A DNA stretch of 64,000 nt from Vibrio rumoiensis (GCF_002218045.2 NZ_AP018685.1:1364001-1428000); one strand, 5' to 3'; counted from the first letter of the stretch, positions 43,128 through 52,604 are shown. The notes: generated from the letters alone by a model not told the origin. A program made the numbers and translations.

Positions 43128-44213
43128 CCTGATTTCAGATAATAACTGCGACATTCATGGAATGGTGTAGAAGAGGAAGCCAACTGCTGAAAGTGGTACG
43201 CTCTTCTCGCCAAAGAAACAAGCGGACTACCATGAATTATCAGCAGTTGACCGAGGGAAGACGATACCAGATTTCTGCCCTTTTAGAACAGGGAATTTCA
43301 ATTTCTGAAATTGCCAAAACCGTAAAATGTCACCGCTCAACTCTCTATAGAGAGTTGAGACGATGCGGTACAAAAGAACAATATTCACCAGATACAGCCC
43401 AGCAACTATCTAGGGCAAAGCGATTAAACGCATCTAAGTATCGAGTACCGCAACAACGTGTGGAATTTATTGAGTTTTTAATAACGCAAGACTGGAGTCC
43501 AGAGCAAATATCTCACGTTCTTACTCGTATTGGAGAAAAAGTCAGTCATGAATGGATTTACCGTTTTATTGCCTGCAATAAACGGCAAGGCGGTAAACTG
43601 TTTCGTCATTTACGCCAAGGTCATAAACGCTATAGAAGAGGCAAGAAAGATAAAGCTCCCGCAATAAAAATGCCATTTCAATAGATGAAAGACCCAAAGA
43701 TGTCGATAATCGTACACGTTTTGGTGATTGGGAAATTGATACAGTTCTTGGTAAACATGGTACGGGCGCTATTGTCACAATCTTAGAGCGAGCCACACGG
43801 TTTTATTTAGTAAAAAAAGTGCCTTCAAAATCAGCAGAAGATGTGACCAGAGCGACGATAGACTTATTACGGCCATACAAACGATTTGTTCATACTATAA
43901 CGGCCGATAATGGCAGAGAATTTGCGGGTCATATGGAAGTAGCACAAGCCTTAGAAACCGATGTGTATTTTGCTCACCCTTATAGTTCTTGGGAGCGCGG
44001 TGCTAATGAAAATGCTAATGGCCTGTTGAGACAATATATCAAGAAAGGAACAGATTTACGGTCGGTGAGTGATGATGAAGTTGAGCGAGCCCAACTTCGG
44101 ATAAATTATCGTCCAAAGAAGTGTTTAGGGTTCAAGCAACCAGCCGTCATTTTTAGCAAAATGATGTTGGCTGCTTGAAATTACAAATGTCGCAGTTCGG
44201 AGTTGAATTCGGG
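43128..44213. mobile_element. IS30-family insertion sequence, copy 3 (older, diverged)
   Basis: 1,086 bp. Ends CCTGATTTCAG (43128) and GAATTCGGG (44213); 2-bp repeats AA at 43126-43127 and AA at 44214-44215. Many silent and amino-acid differences from copies 1 and 2 show that it is an older insertion or a related element acquired separately. It sits between the EAL gene start and the lipase stop, so no gene is cut. Confidence 0.9.
43232..44178 (+). pseudogene. IS30 transposase, diverged and frameshifted (copy 3)
   Basis: Begins like copy 1 (MNYQQLTEGRRYQISALLEQGISISEIAKTV) with scattered changes. The frame breaks at the A run 43666-43670, where one A is missing compared with the frame of copy 1; the following NAISIDERPK...GDWEID is open in the next frame and the rest, with the catalytic TADNGREF and ERGANENANG, runs to 44178. 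Both halves keep their catalytic residues, so the break looks recent or artefactual. Confidence 0.87.
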
Positions 44214-44247
44214 AATAAGCATGTCCAAGTGAGATGTTTCTTATATG

Positions 44248-45081
44248 TTAATGGTCATCGAAGAAATCTTTATTTCGTATATATTTACTCATTAAATGAT
44301 ACGAAAAAGGCCTAATTAACCAGCTCAATAAAGAACGACCCAAACGTAATATAGTTGGGGTATTTTCATAAACTCGCTCATTATATAACCACAGCATTTT
44401 TCCTACATGCCAATACATTAGTGGAATAGGGGGAAGAAAGGTCACAATATCGATATCGCAACATATCCTAAATGTTCTTCTTGAAAGTTGATAATGTCGC
44501 CGAAATTTCCAACCACCAATAGCCGGTTGGCCAAATGTGACCACTCGCTTAATGATATTTGGGTATTTACGCTCCAAGTAATCAGCAAAGACTAATCCAA
44601 TTGCGCCCCCTGAAGAGTGACCTGTTAAGCTAATTCGCTTACCTTGGTTAATCAAAGGTGTTAATACCGTTTCTAGACGAATATATACCGAATCGCCCAA
44701 TCTATCATCACGGTGAGAAGGCAGGCTTTCTTGATGTAAAAGAGAATAGAAACCAGCATGAATAGAGTAAGGTAAGCCTAAAGTGGCTTGGCAGGATTTA
44801 TGCCACATTGCAAAATTTAACAACCAATCTTTTACGCTATGTGATCCTTTAATTACCACAATCACTTCTTCTTTATCTTTACTCCATAACACCCGGATTA
44901 AGGTTTTCCCTCTAGAATTGTTGATAATTCTTTGTCCGTTTGGATCAAAACCGTAACGAGTCTGCTTAAAAACACGTGGATAGGCTAAGCGGCATAACAC
45001 CGCATAGCGTTCGTATTGATACCGTTTTAGTGTCTTCAAATAAAAATCATCGTTTAGCAAAAGTAATAAACAGGGTGCCAA
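44248..45081 (-). CDS. Class 3 lipase-like protein
   Basis: About 277 residues. The alpha/beta-hydrolase nucleophile elbow is SLTGHSSGGAIGLVFADYL (Ser in GHSSG), with VVIKGSHSVKDWLLNF as the lipase_3 oxyanion region and CDIDIVTFLPP as the likely Asp; a His in MYWHVGK or FSYHLM would complete the triad. No clear signal peptide. The start is unsure: no ATG lies in frame near the N-terminus, so TTG 45081 or a TTG about 15 codons later must serve. Lies 15 bp after msrQ on the same strand. Confidence 0.75.
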   Translation of the reverse strand: MAPCLLLLLNDDFYLKTLKRYQYERYAVLCRLAYPRVFKQTRYGFDPNGQRIINNSRGKTLIRVLWSKDKEEVIVVIKGSHSVKDWLLNFAMWHKSCQATLGLPYSIHAGFYSLLHQESLPSHRDDRLGDSVYIRLETVLTPLINQGKRISLTGHSSGGAIGLVFADYLERKYPNIIKRVVTFGQPAIGGWKFRRHYQLSRRTFRICCDIDIVTFLPPIPLMYWHVGKMLWLYNERVYENTPTILRLGRSLLSWLIRPFSYHLMSKYIRNKDFFDDH

Positions 45082-45096
45082 ATTAGAATTAAGGTT

Positions 45097-45750
45097 TTAT
45101 GACGTTTTATGCTTTGAACGAGTGTTAGGTGGCGATGATTTATTGGCCGTGCTCATGTTAATCCAGCGCTGAATTTTATCTTTTCTTATCCAAAGTAATA
45201 TCAGAGCGCATCCAATATAAATACCTGGCTCTAAAATTTCCGACTTTACTGACCAGTAATAATGAATCGGCGCTAAAATGGCCGCTATATAGACCCAATT
45301 ATGAAGCTGTTGCCATTTTTTCCCCATTCTTCGTTGAATCGCTTGTGTGGACGTTATCGCTAACAAAAGCAAAATCACCCAAACTATTGCCCCTAATACT
45401 AAATATGGGCGTTTGACTATTTCGCTGCCGATCAATTGCCACTCCAACGCGAGATCTAACCAAGCAAATGCAGTTAAATGAATAACCGCCCAGGCAAAGC
45501 TGTACAGGCCTAATAAGCGCCGTGTCCGGATTAATTGGCCTTGCTTGAATCTTTTAGCCACAGGAGAAACCAGCAGCGTAATCAACAAGGTATTCAATGC
45601 TGCTTTGCCTGTAAAATGGATAATAGGTTGAACTGGGTCCGCACCGAGGTGTCCATTTATCACCGCGAACACTAGCCAAGTAAACGAAAAAAGTTGGCCA
45701 ATATGAATGACCACCTTTAGGCCAAGTATATGTTTAGGTTTTAAAGACAT
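45097..45750 (-). CDS. msrQ: MsrQ, heme-binding membrane subunit of the MsrPQ system
   Basis: 217 residues with six membrane segments. It passes electrons from the respiratory chain to MsrP. Recognisable: INGHLGADPVQPIIHFTGKAAL (N-terminal family signature) and QLHNWVYIAAILAPIHYYW, with heme-ligand histidines. The start overlaps the msrP stop by 1 bp. Confidence 0.93.
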   Translation of the reverse strand: MSLKPKHILGLKVVIHIGQLFSFTWLVFAVINGHLGADPVQPIIHFTGKAALNTLLITLLVSPVAKRFKQGQLIRTRRLLGLYSFAWAVIHLTAFAWLDLALEWQLIGSEIVKRPYLVLGAIVWVILLLLAITSTQAIQRRMGKKWQQLHNWVYIAAILAPIHYYWSVKSEILEPGIYIGCALILLWIRKDKIQRWINMSTANKSSPPNTRSKHKTS

Positions 45751-46763
45751 TAATAATTCCGCTTTAAGTCTAAATTTTTATACAAAGAAGCGACTTGTTC
45801 ACCATAGCCATTAAACATCAACGTGTCTTGACGAGTCGAGCTAAACAAACTGCCTTCACCAATAAAACGTTCACTCGCTTGGCTCCATCTAGGATGGTCA
45901 ACATTAGGGTTAACATTGGCATAAAATCCATACTCATCGGGAGCAAGTTTGTTCCATGTTGTCGGTGGCTGTTTTTCAAGCATGTGAATTTTGACGATCG
46001 ATTTAATACCTTTAAAACCGTACTTCCACGGCACAATTAAGCGTAAAGGCGCTCCATTTTGCGGAGCAAGTGTTTTGCCATATAACCCAACCGTCATTAA
46101 GGTGAGAGGGTTCATCGCTTCTTCAATCGTTAAACCTTCTATATAAGGATAATCAATACTTGAAAAACCGCGTTGTCCTGGCATTTGTTCGGGGTCATAA
46201 AGTGTTTCGAAGGCGACATACTTCGCTCTGCTGGTTGGCTGCACTAGCTTTAATAGAGAAGCCAAGGGAAAACCAAGCCAAGGTACATTCATCGACCAAG
46301 CTTCTACGCAACGATGCCGATAAATACGCTCTTCAATTTCCATGCTTTTCATCACATCAGCCATATCAAGCTTAACAGGTTTGGCGACTTCGCCAGTGAT
46401 TTCAATTGTCCATGGGGTCGTTTTAAATCCTTTCGATTGCTCAGCAGGTTGACCTTTACCGGTACCAAATTCATAAAAGTTATTATAAGTCAGCACTTTG
46501 TTTTCTGGCGTTAGGTTTAACCCGTCGGTGGAATACTTCGATGGTATTCCTTCTAACGCAATTCTTGGGTCGGCTAGGTTGGTATTATTCTCTTTAGGCG
46601 AGCTGAAAACATCGAATAAACCAGCCTGAGCTTGAGAGGCAAAAGGGACAACCGCCGCCGCTATACCTAATTTCTTTACAATATCACGGCGTTGTTTATA
46701 GATAGATTCTGGTGTGGCATCGTTATCACTTAAAAACCAAGAGGGGCGCGATTTAATCAACAT
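45750..46763 (-). CDS. msrP: MsrP, periplasmic methionine sulfoxide reductase (molybdoenzyme)
   Basis: 337 residues. It repairs oxidised methionines in periplasmic proteins. A twin-arginine signal (YKQRRDIVKKLGIAAAVVPFASQAQA) exports the folded, Moco-loaded enzyme. The molybdopterin Cys is in IYRHRCVEAWSMNVPW; APQNGAPLRLIVPWKYGFKGIKSI is a family block. Operon with msrQ. Depends on the Moco made via moeA at 19511. Confidence 0.95.
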   Translation of the reverse strand: MLIKSRPSWFLSDNDATPESIYKQRRDIVKKLGIAAAVVPFASQAQAGLFDVFSSPKENNTNLADPRIALEGIPSKYSTDGLNLTPENKVLTYNNFYEFGTGKGQPAEQSKGFKTTPWTIEITGEVAKPVKLDMADVMKSMEIEERIYRHRCVEAWSMNVPWLGFPLASLLKLVQPTSRAKYVAFETLYDPEQMPGQRGFSSIDYPYIEGLTIEEAMNPLTLMTVGLYGKTLAPQNGAPLRLIVPWKYGFKGIKSIVKIHMLEKQPPTTWNKLAPDEYGFYANVNPNVDHPRWSQASERFIGEGSLFSSTRQDTLMFNGYGEQVASLYKNLDLKRNY

Positions 46764-47075
46764 AAAACAATCCTTTCTTTAAATACGGTAAAGACAATAT
46801 GTCCACTAGTTTTTATATGACCTAGTTATTTAAAAAATAATTTCATAACTGATTGAAAATTTAACTGACATTCATTAACACAACTTTTGTTACATAAAAG
46901 TAACTGCGATTATATGTTTGTTATTCCTTCTACTATCAATGGTTGTCACAATAGTGGTTCTCTTCATCAAGAAATTTGAACAACTTGTCCAATCCCCATG
47001 CTTATGTTTTGGGAACATTTGGTAATACTGTTAATCATAGACAAGGTCACTTTCATTTATATGGAATTTGTTTGC
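46764..47075. other. Gene-free divergent promoter region between msrP and cytochrome b561
   Basis: About 310 bp, AT-rich, no ORF of note. It must hold the msrP and cytochrome b561 promoters. I see one short inverted repeat, GTTAC and GTAAC (46889-46904), and nothing else that I can name. Confidence 0.5.
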
Positions 47076-47615
47076 ATGAATCGAGTTGTACAAGGCTATA
47101 ACGTCATAGCCAAAGTTAACCATTGGCTTTCTGCTGTTATCATTATTGGTTTATTTGCTGTTGGTTTATGGATGGTAGATCTCAGTTATTACAGCGCTTG
47201 GTATCAAGATGCGCCTCATTGGCATAAATCGGTTGGGTTGCTATTGGCTCTTTATACGATATTTCGTGTGACTTGGCGTTTATTAACCCGATCCCCTGAA
47301 ATTGAAGGTACTGGTTTTGAAAAGTTCGCAGCGAATATCGCACATTTTCTTATGTACGCGCTGTTATTTGGCATATTCATTTCAGGGTATTTAATCTCAA
47401 CGTCAGACGGCAGAGGGATCGATATTTTTGATTGGTACACTGTGCCATCTCTGGGCGCTTTATTTGAAGATCAATCGGACATTGCCGGTTGGTTGCATTA
47501 TTACTTTGCTTGCACCTTAATTGGCTTAGCTTCTTTACATGCGATAGCCGCACTTAAACATCACTTTGTTAATAAAGACAATACGTTAAGAAAAATGACA
47601 GGAGCGATAAAATGA
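47076..47615 (+). CDS. Cytochrome b561
   Basis: 179 residues from ATG 47076 (MNRVVQGYNVIAKVNHWLSAV), with four membrane helices and the heme-ligand histidines in KVNHWLS, HWHKSVG, ANIAHFLM and SLHAIAALKHHF. An electron carrier of the inner membrane. It overlaps yceI by four bases; this pair (YceJ-YceI type) is common, and the cytochrome probably serves the same periplasmic process. Confidence 0.9.
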   Translation: MNRVVQGYNVIAKVNHWLSAVIIIGLFAVGLWMVDLSYYSAWYQDAPHWHKSVGLLLALYTIFRVTWRLLTRSPEIEGTGFEKFAANIAHFLMYALLFGIFISGYLISTSDGRGIDIFDWYTVPSLGALFEDQSDIAGWLHYYFACTLIGLASLHAIAALKHHFVNKDNTLRKMTGAIK

Positions 47616-48196
47616 TCAAAATGGAAATGAAAAAGTGGCTAACAACCGCAGGCCTTTGTGCCACAATGGTATTGCCAATGGGCGTAATGGCTGCTGATTA
47701 TAAAATTGATACTAAAGGGGCTCATGCTTCGGTTAACTTTCGAGTCAGCCATTTAGGATACAGTTTTACACAAGGTCGTTTTAACGATTTTGAAGGTACT
47801 TTTTCTTATGATCCAGCGAACGTAGAAGCTTCAAAAGTCAATGTAGTAGTGAATACGGGAAGTATTGATTCAAATCAGGCTGATCGTGATAAACACATTC
47901 GCAGTGATGACTTTTTGGATGTGAGTAAATATCCAAAAGCGACATTTACTAGCACCAAAGTCACCGATAAAGGTGATGGAAAATTAGTGGTCGATGGTAA
48001 TTTAGAACTACACGGTAAAACGGTGCCGGTAAGTATCAATGCAGAATTTATTGGCGCAGGTAAAGACCCATGGGGCGGTGAGCGTGCAGGCTTTAAAGGT
48101 ACTACTCGTCTAGAAGTAAAAGACTTTGGAATTCAAGAAATGGCAGGGGCAAGCTACGTTGATCTAGACCTTTACGTTGAAGGCATTAAACAATAA
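47612..48196 (+). CDS. yceI: YceI family periplasmic lipid-binding-like protein
   Basis: 194 residues with a signal peptide (LTTAGLCATMVLPMGVMA) and the YceI barrel: DYKIDTKGAHASVNFRVSHLGYS, the block INGSIDSNQADRDKHIRS-like segment (TGSIDSNQADRDKH) and FLDVSKYPKATFTS. The fold binds polyisoprenoids or fatty acids. Start ATG 47612 overlaps the cytochrome stop and follows AGGAG. Confidence 0.93.
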   Translation: MIKMEMKKWLTTAGLCATMVLPMGVMAADYKIDTKGAHASVNFRVSHLGYSFTQGRFNDFEGTFSYDPANVEASKVNVVVNTGSIDSNQADRDKHIRSDDFLDVSKYPKATFTSTKVTDKGDGKLVVDGNLELHGKTVPVSINAEFIGAGKDPWGGERAGFKGTTRLEVKDFGIQEMAGASYVDLDLYVEGIKQ

Positions 48197-48228
48197 GTAA
48201 TAAGCGTTAATCATCTTCGATAAATTAG

Positions 48229-48258
48229 AAAGGCTCACTGCATGGTGAGCCTTTTTTA
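48229..48258 (+). terminator. Terminator after yceI
   Basis: Stem AGGCTCAC with GTGAGCCT around TGCATG, then six Ts. Lies between convergent yceI and nadE. Confidence 0.9.
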
Positions 48259-48284
48259 TATAAAGTGGTGAACCCCGTTACTTA

Positions 48285-49115
48285 TCAGTCGTAAATGGTT
48301 GGGATCGGCTGACGCTTATGTTGCGTTGCTTTATAAATGCCCACCAAGCGGTCAGTCACTTCTTGAGGTACAGGTTTGCCTTCTAAGAAGTCATCAATTT
48401 GGTCATAAGTTAAGTTCAATGCTTCTTCATCGGCTTTTTGTGGAGCAAGTTCTTCCAGATCAGCGGTTGGTACTTTTTTAACTAAAATATCTGGCGCACC
48501 TAACTCTGCGGCAACTTGGCGTAGTTGGCGTTTATTTAACCCAAAGAGAGGGGCAAGATCACAAGCACCATCACCAAACTTAGTATAGAAACCCGTAATA
48601 TTCTCTGCAGAGTGATCCGTACCTAGAACCAACCCTCCAACGTAACCTGCCACCTGGTATTGAGCAACCATGCGCGCACGAGCTTTAACATTACCTTTAA
48701 CAAAGTCTAATTTAGCGAGATCTGTAGGTAATAAACCGGTTCCATTTAATGCTTCATGGCTAGCCGCATTTAGGCCATCAACACCCGCTTTAATGTTGAC
48801 TGAAATAGAGTGGGTTGGTTGAATAAAAGACAATGCAATTTGTGCTTCATCTTCATCTTGTTGCTCCCCATAAGGCAAGCGAACAGCAATAAATTGGTAA
48901 TCGTTAGACTGAGTTTCGTTGTTAAGTTCATCTACCGCTAACTGTGCTAGACGACCACAGGTGGTTGAGTCAACACCGCCGCTAATACCAAGAATTAGAG
49001 ACTTACAACCAGCTTGTTGTAATTTGTTTTTAATAAATGAAACTCGACGAGTAATTTCAAATTGAGCATCGATAGAGGGTAATACGTGCATTTCTTGGCG
49101 AATGAGTTGCTCCAT
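48285..49115 (-). CDS. nadE: NH3-dependent NAD+ synthetase
   Basis: 276 residues, the ammonia-dependent form without a glutaminase domain. ATP-binding P-loop ILGISGGVDSTTCGRLAQ; FVKGNVKARARMVAQYQ and GTDHSAENITGFYTKFGDGACDLAPL are the NaAD-binding and family blocks. Makes NAD from deamido-NAD. Divergent from an adenylyltransferase-like gene that may supply the same pathway. Confidence 0.95.
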   Translation of the reverse strand: MEQLIRQEMHVLPSIDAQFEITRRVSFIKNKLQQAGCKSLILGISGGVDSTTCGRLAQLAVDELNNETQSNDYQFIAVRLPYGEQQDEDEAQIALSFIQPTHSISVNIKAGVDGLNAASHEALNGTGLLPTDLAKLDFVKGNVKARARMVAQYQVAGYVGGLVLGTDHSAENITGFYTKFGDGACDLAPLFGLNKRQLRQVAAELGAPDILVKKVPTADLEELAPQKADEEALNLTYDQIDDFLEGKPVPQEVTDRLVGIYKATQHKRQPIPTIYD

Positions 49116-49467
49116 GAGAATTCCTTATTGTGCAGCAAAAAATGTGGTCTACCGAAGTAACGTCAAGGTGCAGATTTCATCAAGAATAAAACAAACTTTA
49201 GGTAAGACAGATAATGGTCGTGTGATTCTATTTCTGTTCAATATAAACCCGGATAAAGTTTTGCACTTCTTTGGCTGCTTCCTCTTGACGTTAGTTAGGT
49301 ATCGTTTAATTCTGTGATTCTAATCATATAACTAAATTACCTTTTGATGCGAGTCTAAACAGCAATTGATATTTGTATTTTTATTAAAAACAAACATCTC
49401 GTTTATCTGACTCATCATCAATGTTAATCTTGCTTTAGTTTCTTATCACTCTAGGAATGTCATTTAA
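49116..49467. other. Gene-free region with a distant perfect 10-bp inverted repeat
   Basis: 352 bp between divergent nadE and the adenylyltransferase gene. No convincing ORF. TAACGTCAAG (49158-49167) recurs inverted as CTTGACGTTA (49284-49293), 116 bp apart. It could be the ends of a small non-autonomous element or chance. The right part is AT-rich and should hold the promoter of the gene at 49468. Confidence 0.4.
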
Positions 49468-49995
49468 GTGAACATTGCAATTTTTGGCAGCGCGTTTAAT
49501 CCACCCAGTTTTGGGCATAAAAGTGTTCTAGAAAGACTTCAACATTTTGATTTGGTGTTACTCGTGCCGAGTATTGCTCACGCATGGGGAAAAGACATGA
49601 TTGCCTATACCCATCGTTGCAAGATGGTTGAAGCTTTTATTGCTGATATAGGATTGGATAACGTGCAGATGAGTAATATTGAAGAATCAATTTTACAGCC
49701 AAGTGATAAACATCAAGCTCAGTCCGTGACGACCTTTGCCGTCATGACAGCGCTACAAGAAGTCTATCCACACAGCCAACTTACATTTATACTTGGCCCA
49801 GATAATTTTTTAAATTTTTCAAAGTTCTACAAAGCGGATGAAATAACCACAAAATGGTCGGTATTAGCTTGCCCAGAAACATTACCGATTCGTAGCACCC
49901 AAATAAGACAGCGTCTTGCCAGCCATCAAGCTATTGATGATCTGACAACTCCCTCTGTCGCGACCTATATTAAACAAAACCGACTTTATTGCTGA
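49468..49995 (+). CDS. Nicotinate/nicotinamide nucleotide adenylyltransferase-like protein
   Basis: 175 residues of the nucleotidyltransferase alpha/beta phosphodiesterase superfamily: IFGSAFNPPSFGHKSVLERL is the HxGH-type site (here SFGH), and LPIRSTQIRQRLAS is the ISSTxIR-type motif. It is NadD-like but divergent, with FILGPDNFLNFSKFY as the central block. The nadE neighbour supports an NAD role. Start is GTG 49468 with a weak RBS. Confidence 0.78.
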   Translation: MNIAIFGSAFNPPSFGHKSVLERLQHFDLVLLVPSIAHAWGKDMIAYTHRCKMVEAFIADIGLDNVQMSNIEESILQPSDKHQAQSVTTFAVMTALQEVYPHSQLTFILGPDNFLNFSKFYKADEITTKWSVLACPETLPIRSTQIRQRLASHQAIDDLTTPSVATYIKQNRLYC

Positions 49996-50009
49996 GCACA
50001 AAAAGAGCG

Positions 50010-50621
50010 CTAACGATTCAGTGTTTGATTGGCAATCGCAAGGCACAATTGCTCTGCTTGCTGAGCATTGGCAGAAAAAATTTCATCGATAATACGTTCC
50101 GCTTTGATACCAGAGGAACGTAACTTAAACGCTTGTCTTACTTTCAACGCCATTTGCAGTGACGTTTTATCTATATTTGAACACTTATCCGCTTGGTCTA
50201 AAGTCATTACTGATTCGTCTAACAGCGGTGAAAGCTTCTCAAGTTCAAAATCGACCACGTCTAACCACTTTTTCTGTTCATGATTATTAGGAGTAAATGG
50301 TGAATCACTCAGTTTCTCCAACAATGCATTGAGCAGTGAAGATGGCTGAACTAAACCAGCATGATGCGGATAATTTTTGCTTGAACGTACCGAAACTTCG
50401 ACTTCTATAAATGTACAATTAGGGAAGTAAGTTAGGGCCGTTAGGCAATCCAAAGGCAGCCAAAAAGCATCACCAGCATTGATTACATATTCCTGCTTTC
50501 CTAGACGTACAGTAGCAAAACCGCTTAAAACCGAAATCAATTTGTGCTTTATCGTTTTTTTACGTGCAGTGGTATGTAGAAAAGGATATTGATAGGTATG
50601 GTGAGCAATTAAATAGTTCAT
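50010..50621 (-). CDS. Cupin / AraC-type ligand-binding domain protein without a clear DNA-binding part
   Basis: 203 residues. The N-terminal half is a cupin as in AraC-family regulators (HKLISVLSGFATVRLGKQEYVINAGDAFWLPLDC). The C-terminal part is helical (RQAFKLRSSGIKAERIIDEIF) but does not show the two AraC helix-turn-helices. It could be a truncated regulator or a sensor that works by protein contacts. Convergent with the adenylyltransferase gene, 14 bp apart. Confidence 0.7.
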   Translation of the reverse strand: MNYLIAHHTYQYPFLHTTARKKTIKHKLISVLSGFATVRLGKQEYVINAGDAFWLPLDCLTALTYFPNCTFIEVEVSVRSSKNYPHHAGLVQPSSLLNALLEKLSDSPFTPNNHEQKKWLDVVDFELEKLSPLLDESVMTLDQADKCSNIDKTSLQMALKVRQAFKLRSSGIKAERIIDEIFSANAQQAEQLCLAIANQTLNR

Positions 50622-50888
50622 GAGTCATATTTTAGCGATGAAAATTCAGCGCTACGATAACGCTTTCTACTCGCTATTCCAATCATTTTAATATCAATAA
50701 CATCATCACAATTATTGTTTTAGCTCAATGAATCACAGTGTTTTGTTAAAGTTGAACATTCGTCTATTCACTAATTTAATGAATTCATGTACTTTACGCA
50801 TCCAATTGGCTTTGCGTTGAGATTGTTCCTGTCTATTTGGTTCATATCATCGTAAAATTACGTGTTTATTCATAACTGCAGTAAATTA

Positions 50889-52004
50889 ATGAGCATTGAT
50901 AACGATCCATACAAAGAAATTCGTCCTTATAATGATGATGAAATCCCAGCCGCTCTTGAGCGTTTAATTAATGATGACAGCTTCATTAATGCCATCATCA
51001 AATATCGTTTTTCTCATAAACCTGCTTGGTTCAAAAAGCTGGTCTCTCCTGCGATAAAAGTATATCTAAAAATCAAATGGTCGAAGCTAAAAACCGTTGA
51101 TGATATCCAACGTGAAGTTGAGCTCTACATGGGATCAACACTGAATAAAACAACGAATGGCGTAACTTATTCTGGATTAGAAAAGCTCGACCCTGAACAA
51201 GCCTACCTGTTTGTTTCTAACCACCGTGACATCGCAATGGATCCAGCGTTAGTCAACTGGGGCCTTTATAATAATGGGCACCAAACGGTCCGTATCGCGA
51301 TTGGTGATAACTTATTAAAAATGCCTTGTGCAACTGAGATGATGAAGTTAAATAAAAGCTTTATCGTAAAACGCTCAATTAAAGCACCACGTGAAATGAT
51401 GAAAGCGTTAGGCTTGCTATCGTCTTATATTAAACATTCATTAGACACCAAAAACTCTATTTGGATTGCTCAGCGTGAAGGCCGAGCAAAAGACGGCAAT
51501 GACATGACAGAGCCAGCTATTTTAAAAATGTTTCATGTAGAAGGGCGTCGTCAAAAGATTCCATTTCCTGACTACATTAAATCACTGAAAATAGTGCCAG
51601 TTTCGATTTCATACGAAAATGATCCGTGTGATCTTGATAAAGCCAAAGAACTCTATGAAATAGAAGTTAATGGCAAATATGAAAAGACAGAGTTTGAAGA
51701 TATTGCCAGTATTGTAAAAGGCATTATTGGTGAAAAAGGGCGAGTCCATGTCAGCTTTGGTGATGTGATCACAGGTGATTTTGAAACTCCTGATGAATTG
51801 GCGATAGAACTAGATCGCCAAATTCATTCGTTATACCGTTTATACCCTGTAAACTTGTTGGCGGCAGGCAAGCAAAGCGATGCGATCACTGAAGAAGTTG
51901 AAACTCATTTTGCGAAAAAATTGAAAGCATTATCCCCAGGCGCTCAGAAAAAACTCGTGGCAATGTATGCAAACCCCGTCGCGAAGAAAGCCGAAATAGA
52001 GTAG
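50889..52004 (+). CDS. 1-acyl-sn-glycerol-3-phosphate acyltransferase-like protein
   Basis: 371 residues from ATG 50889 (MSIDNDPYKEIRPYNDDE). The PlsC acyltransferase core has motif I FVSNHRDIAMD (NHxxxxD) and motif III IWIAQREGRAKDGND. No membrane helix is obvious, unlike PlsC itself. Glycerolipid or other acyl transfer at the membrane is likely; exact substrate unknown. A nine-codon in-frame extension upstream has no better start. Confidence 0.84.
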   Translation: MSIDNDPYKEIRPYNDDEIPAALERLINDDSFINAIIKYRFSHKPAWFKKLVSPAIKVYLKIKWSKLKTVDDIQREVELYMGSTLNKTTNGVTYSGLEKLDPEQAYLFVSNHRDIAMDPALVNWGLYNNGHQTVRIAIGDNLLKMPCATEMMKLNKSFIVKRSIKAPREMMKALGLLSSYIKHSLDTKNSIWIAQREGRAKDGNDMTEPAILKMFHVEGRRQKIPFPDYIKSLKIVPVSISYENDPCDLDKAKELYEIEVNGKYEKTEFEDIASIVKGIIGEKGRVHVSFGDVITGDFETPDELAIELDRQIHSLYRLYPVNLLAAGKQSDAITEEVETHFAKKLKALSPGAQKKLVAMYANPVAKKAEIE

Positions 52005-52033
52005 TCGGGAACTCGACATCAATAATGAGAACA

Positions 52034-52069
52034 TAAAAAAAGCAACTGAGTTAATCAGTTGCTTTTTTA
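52034..52069. terminator. Bidirectional terminator between the acyltransferase and yfcZ
   Basis: Stem AAAGCAACTGA with TCAGTTGCTTT, five-base loop, A run before and T run after. Shared by convergent genes. Confidence 0.88.
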
Positions 52070-52116
52070 TTACAAACTACTTTTAAAGTTGGCCAAATAA
52101 TATAAGTGTAAGTCTA

Positions 52117-52431
52117 TTAACGATTCAAAGAACGGCTTTGAAGTTCAAAAATTAACTTTTCAGCACTACATTCAAATTTAATACGAGCAGTGAGTTGATT
52201 TGCATCTTCCGCAACATCTTCAATTTCACTTTCGTAGTTTGGATTTACACGCTCAGCAAGTTGAAGATAAGGTTGAAGTTGAGCGATTAACAGCTCTTTA
52301 CCTTGAGCTAAAATGGTCACTTCAGCAACATCGTCACCTTCTTTAATGAAAAATCCCATTTCAGCACTACAGCCACAAGCTTCGCATACTTCATTTTCTG
52401 CGCTTACTTCTAACTCTACTTCTGTTGTCAT
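52117..52431 (-). CDS. yfcZ: YfcZ/YiiS family protein (DUF406)
   Basis: 104 residues from ATG 52431 (MTTEVELEVSAENEVCEACGCSAEMGF), preceded by GAGGATAAAC. The CEACGCSAEMGFFI motif and following acidic stretch are typical of this small family. The CxxCxC cluster could bind metal or be redox-active. Function unknown. Upstream codons in the same frame are not part of the family. Confidence 0.83.
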   Translation of the reverse strand: MTTEVELEVSAENEVCEACGCSAEMGFFIKEGDDVAEVTILAQGKELLIAQLQPYLQLAERVNPNYESEIEDVAEDANQLTARIKFECSAEKLIFELQSRSLNR

Positions 52432-52574
52432 ATGTTTATCCTCGTACAAAAACTGTGGGTACTTTACGCCTGATTTTAGATTAAAACCAGAAAAAAGCAT
52501 TGAGCTAAAACAAATCAAATTGTTTTATATAAACTCAAATATCGGATAGGTCGCTCTTGATTTTGACAAGGTTG

Positions 52575-52604
52575 AAAAAAGGGTAAGCCAATTGACTTAC
52601 CCTT
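52575..52604 (-). terminator. Terminator of the M48 protease/sRNA unit
   Basis: Perfect 9-bp stem, AAGGGTAAG (52579-52587) with CTTACCCTT (52596-52604), eight-base loop, six Ts on the minus strand. Confidence 0.88.
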
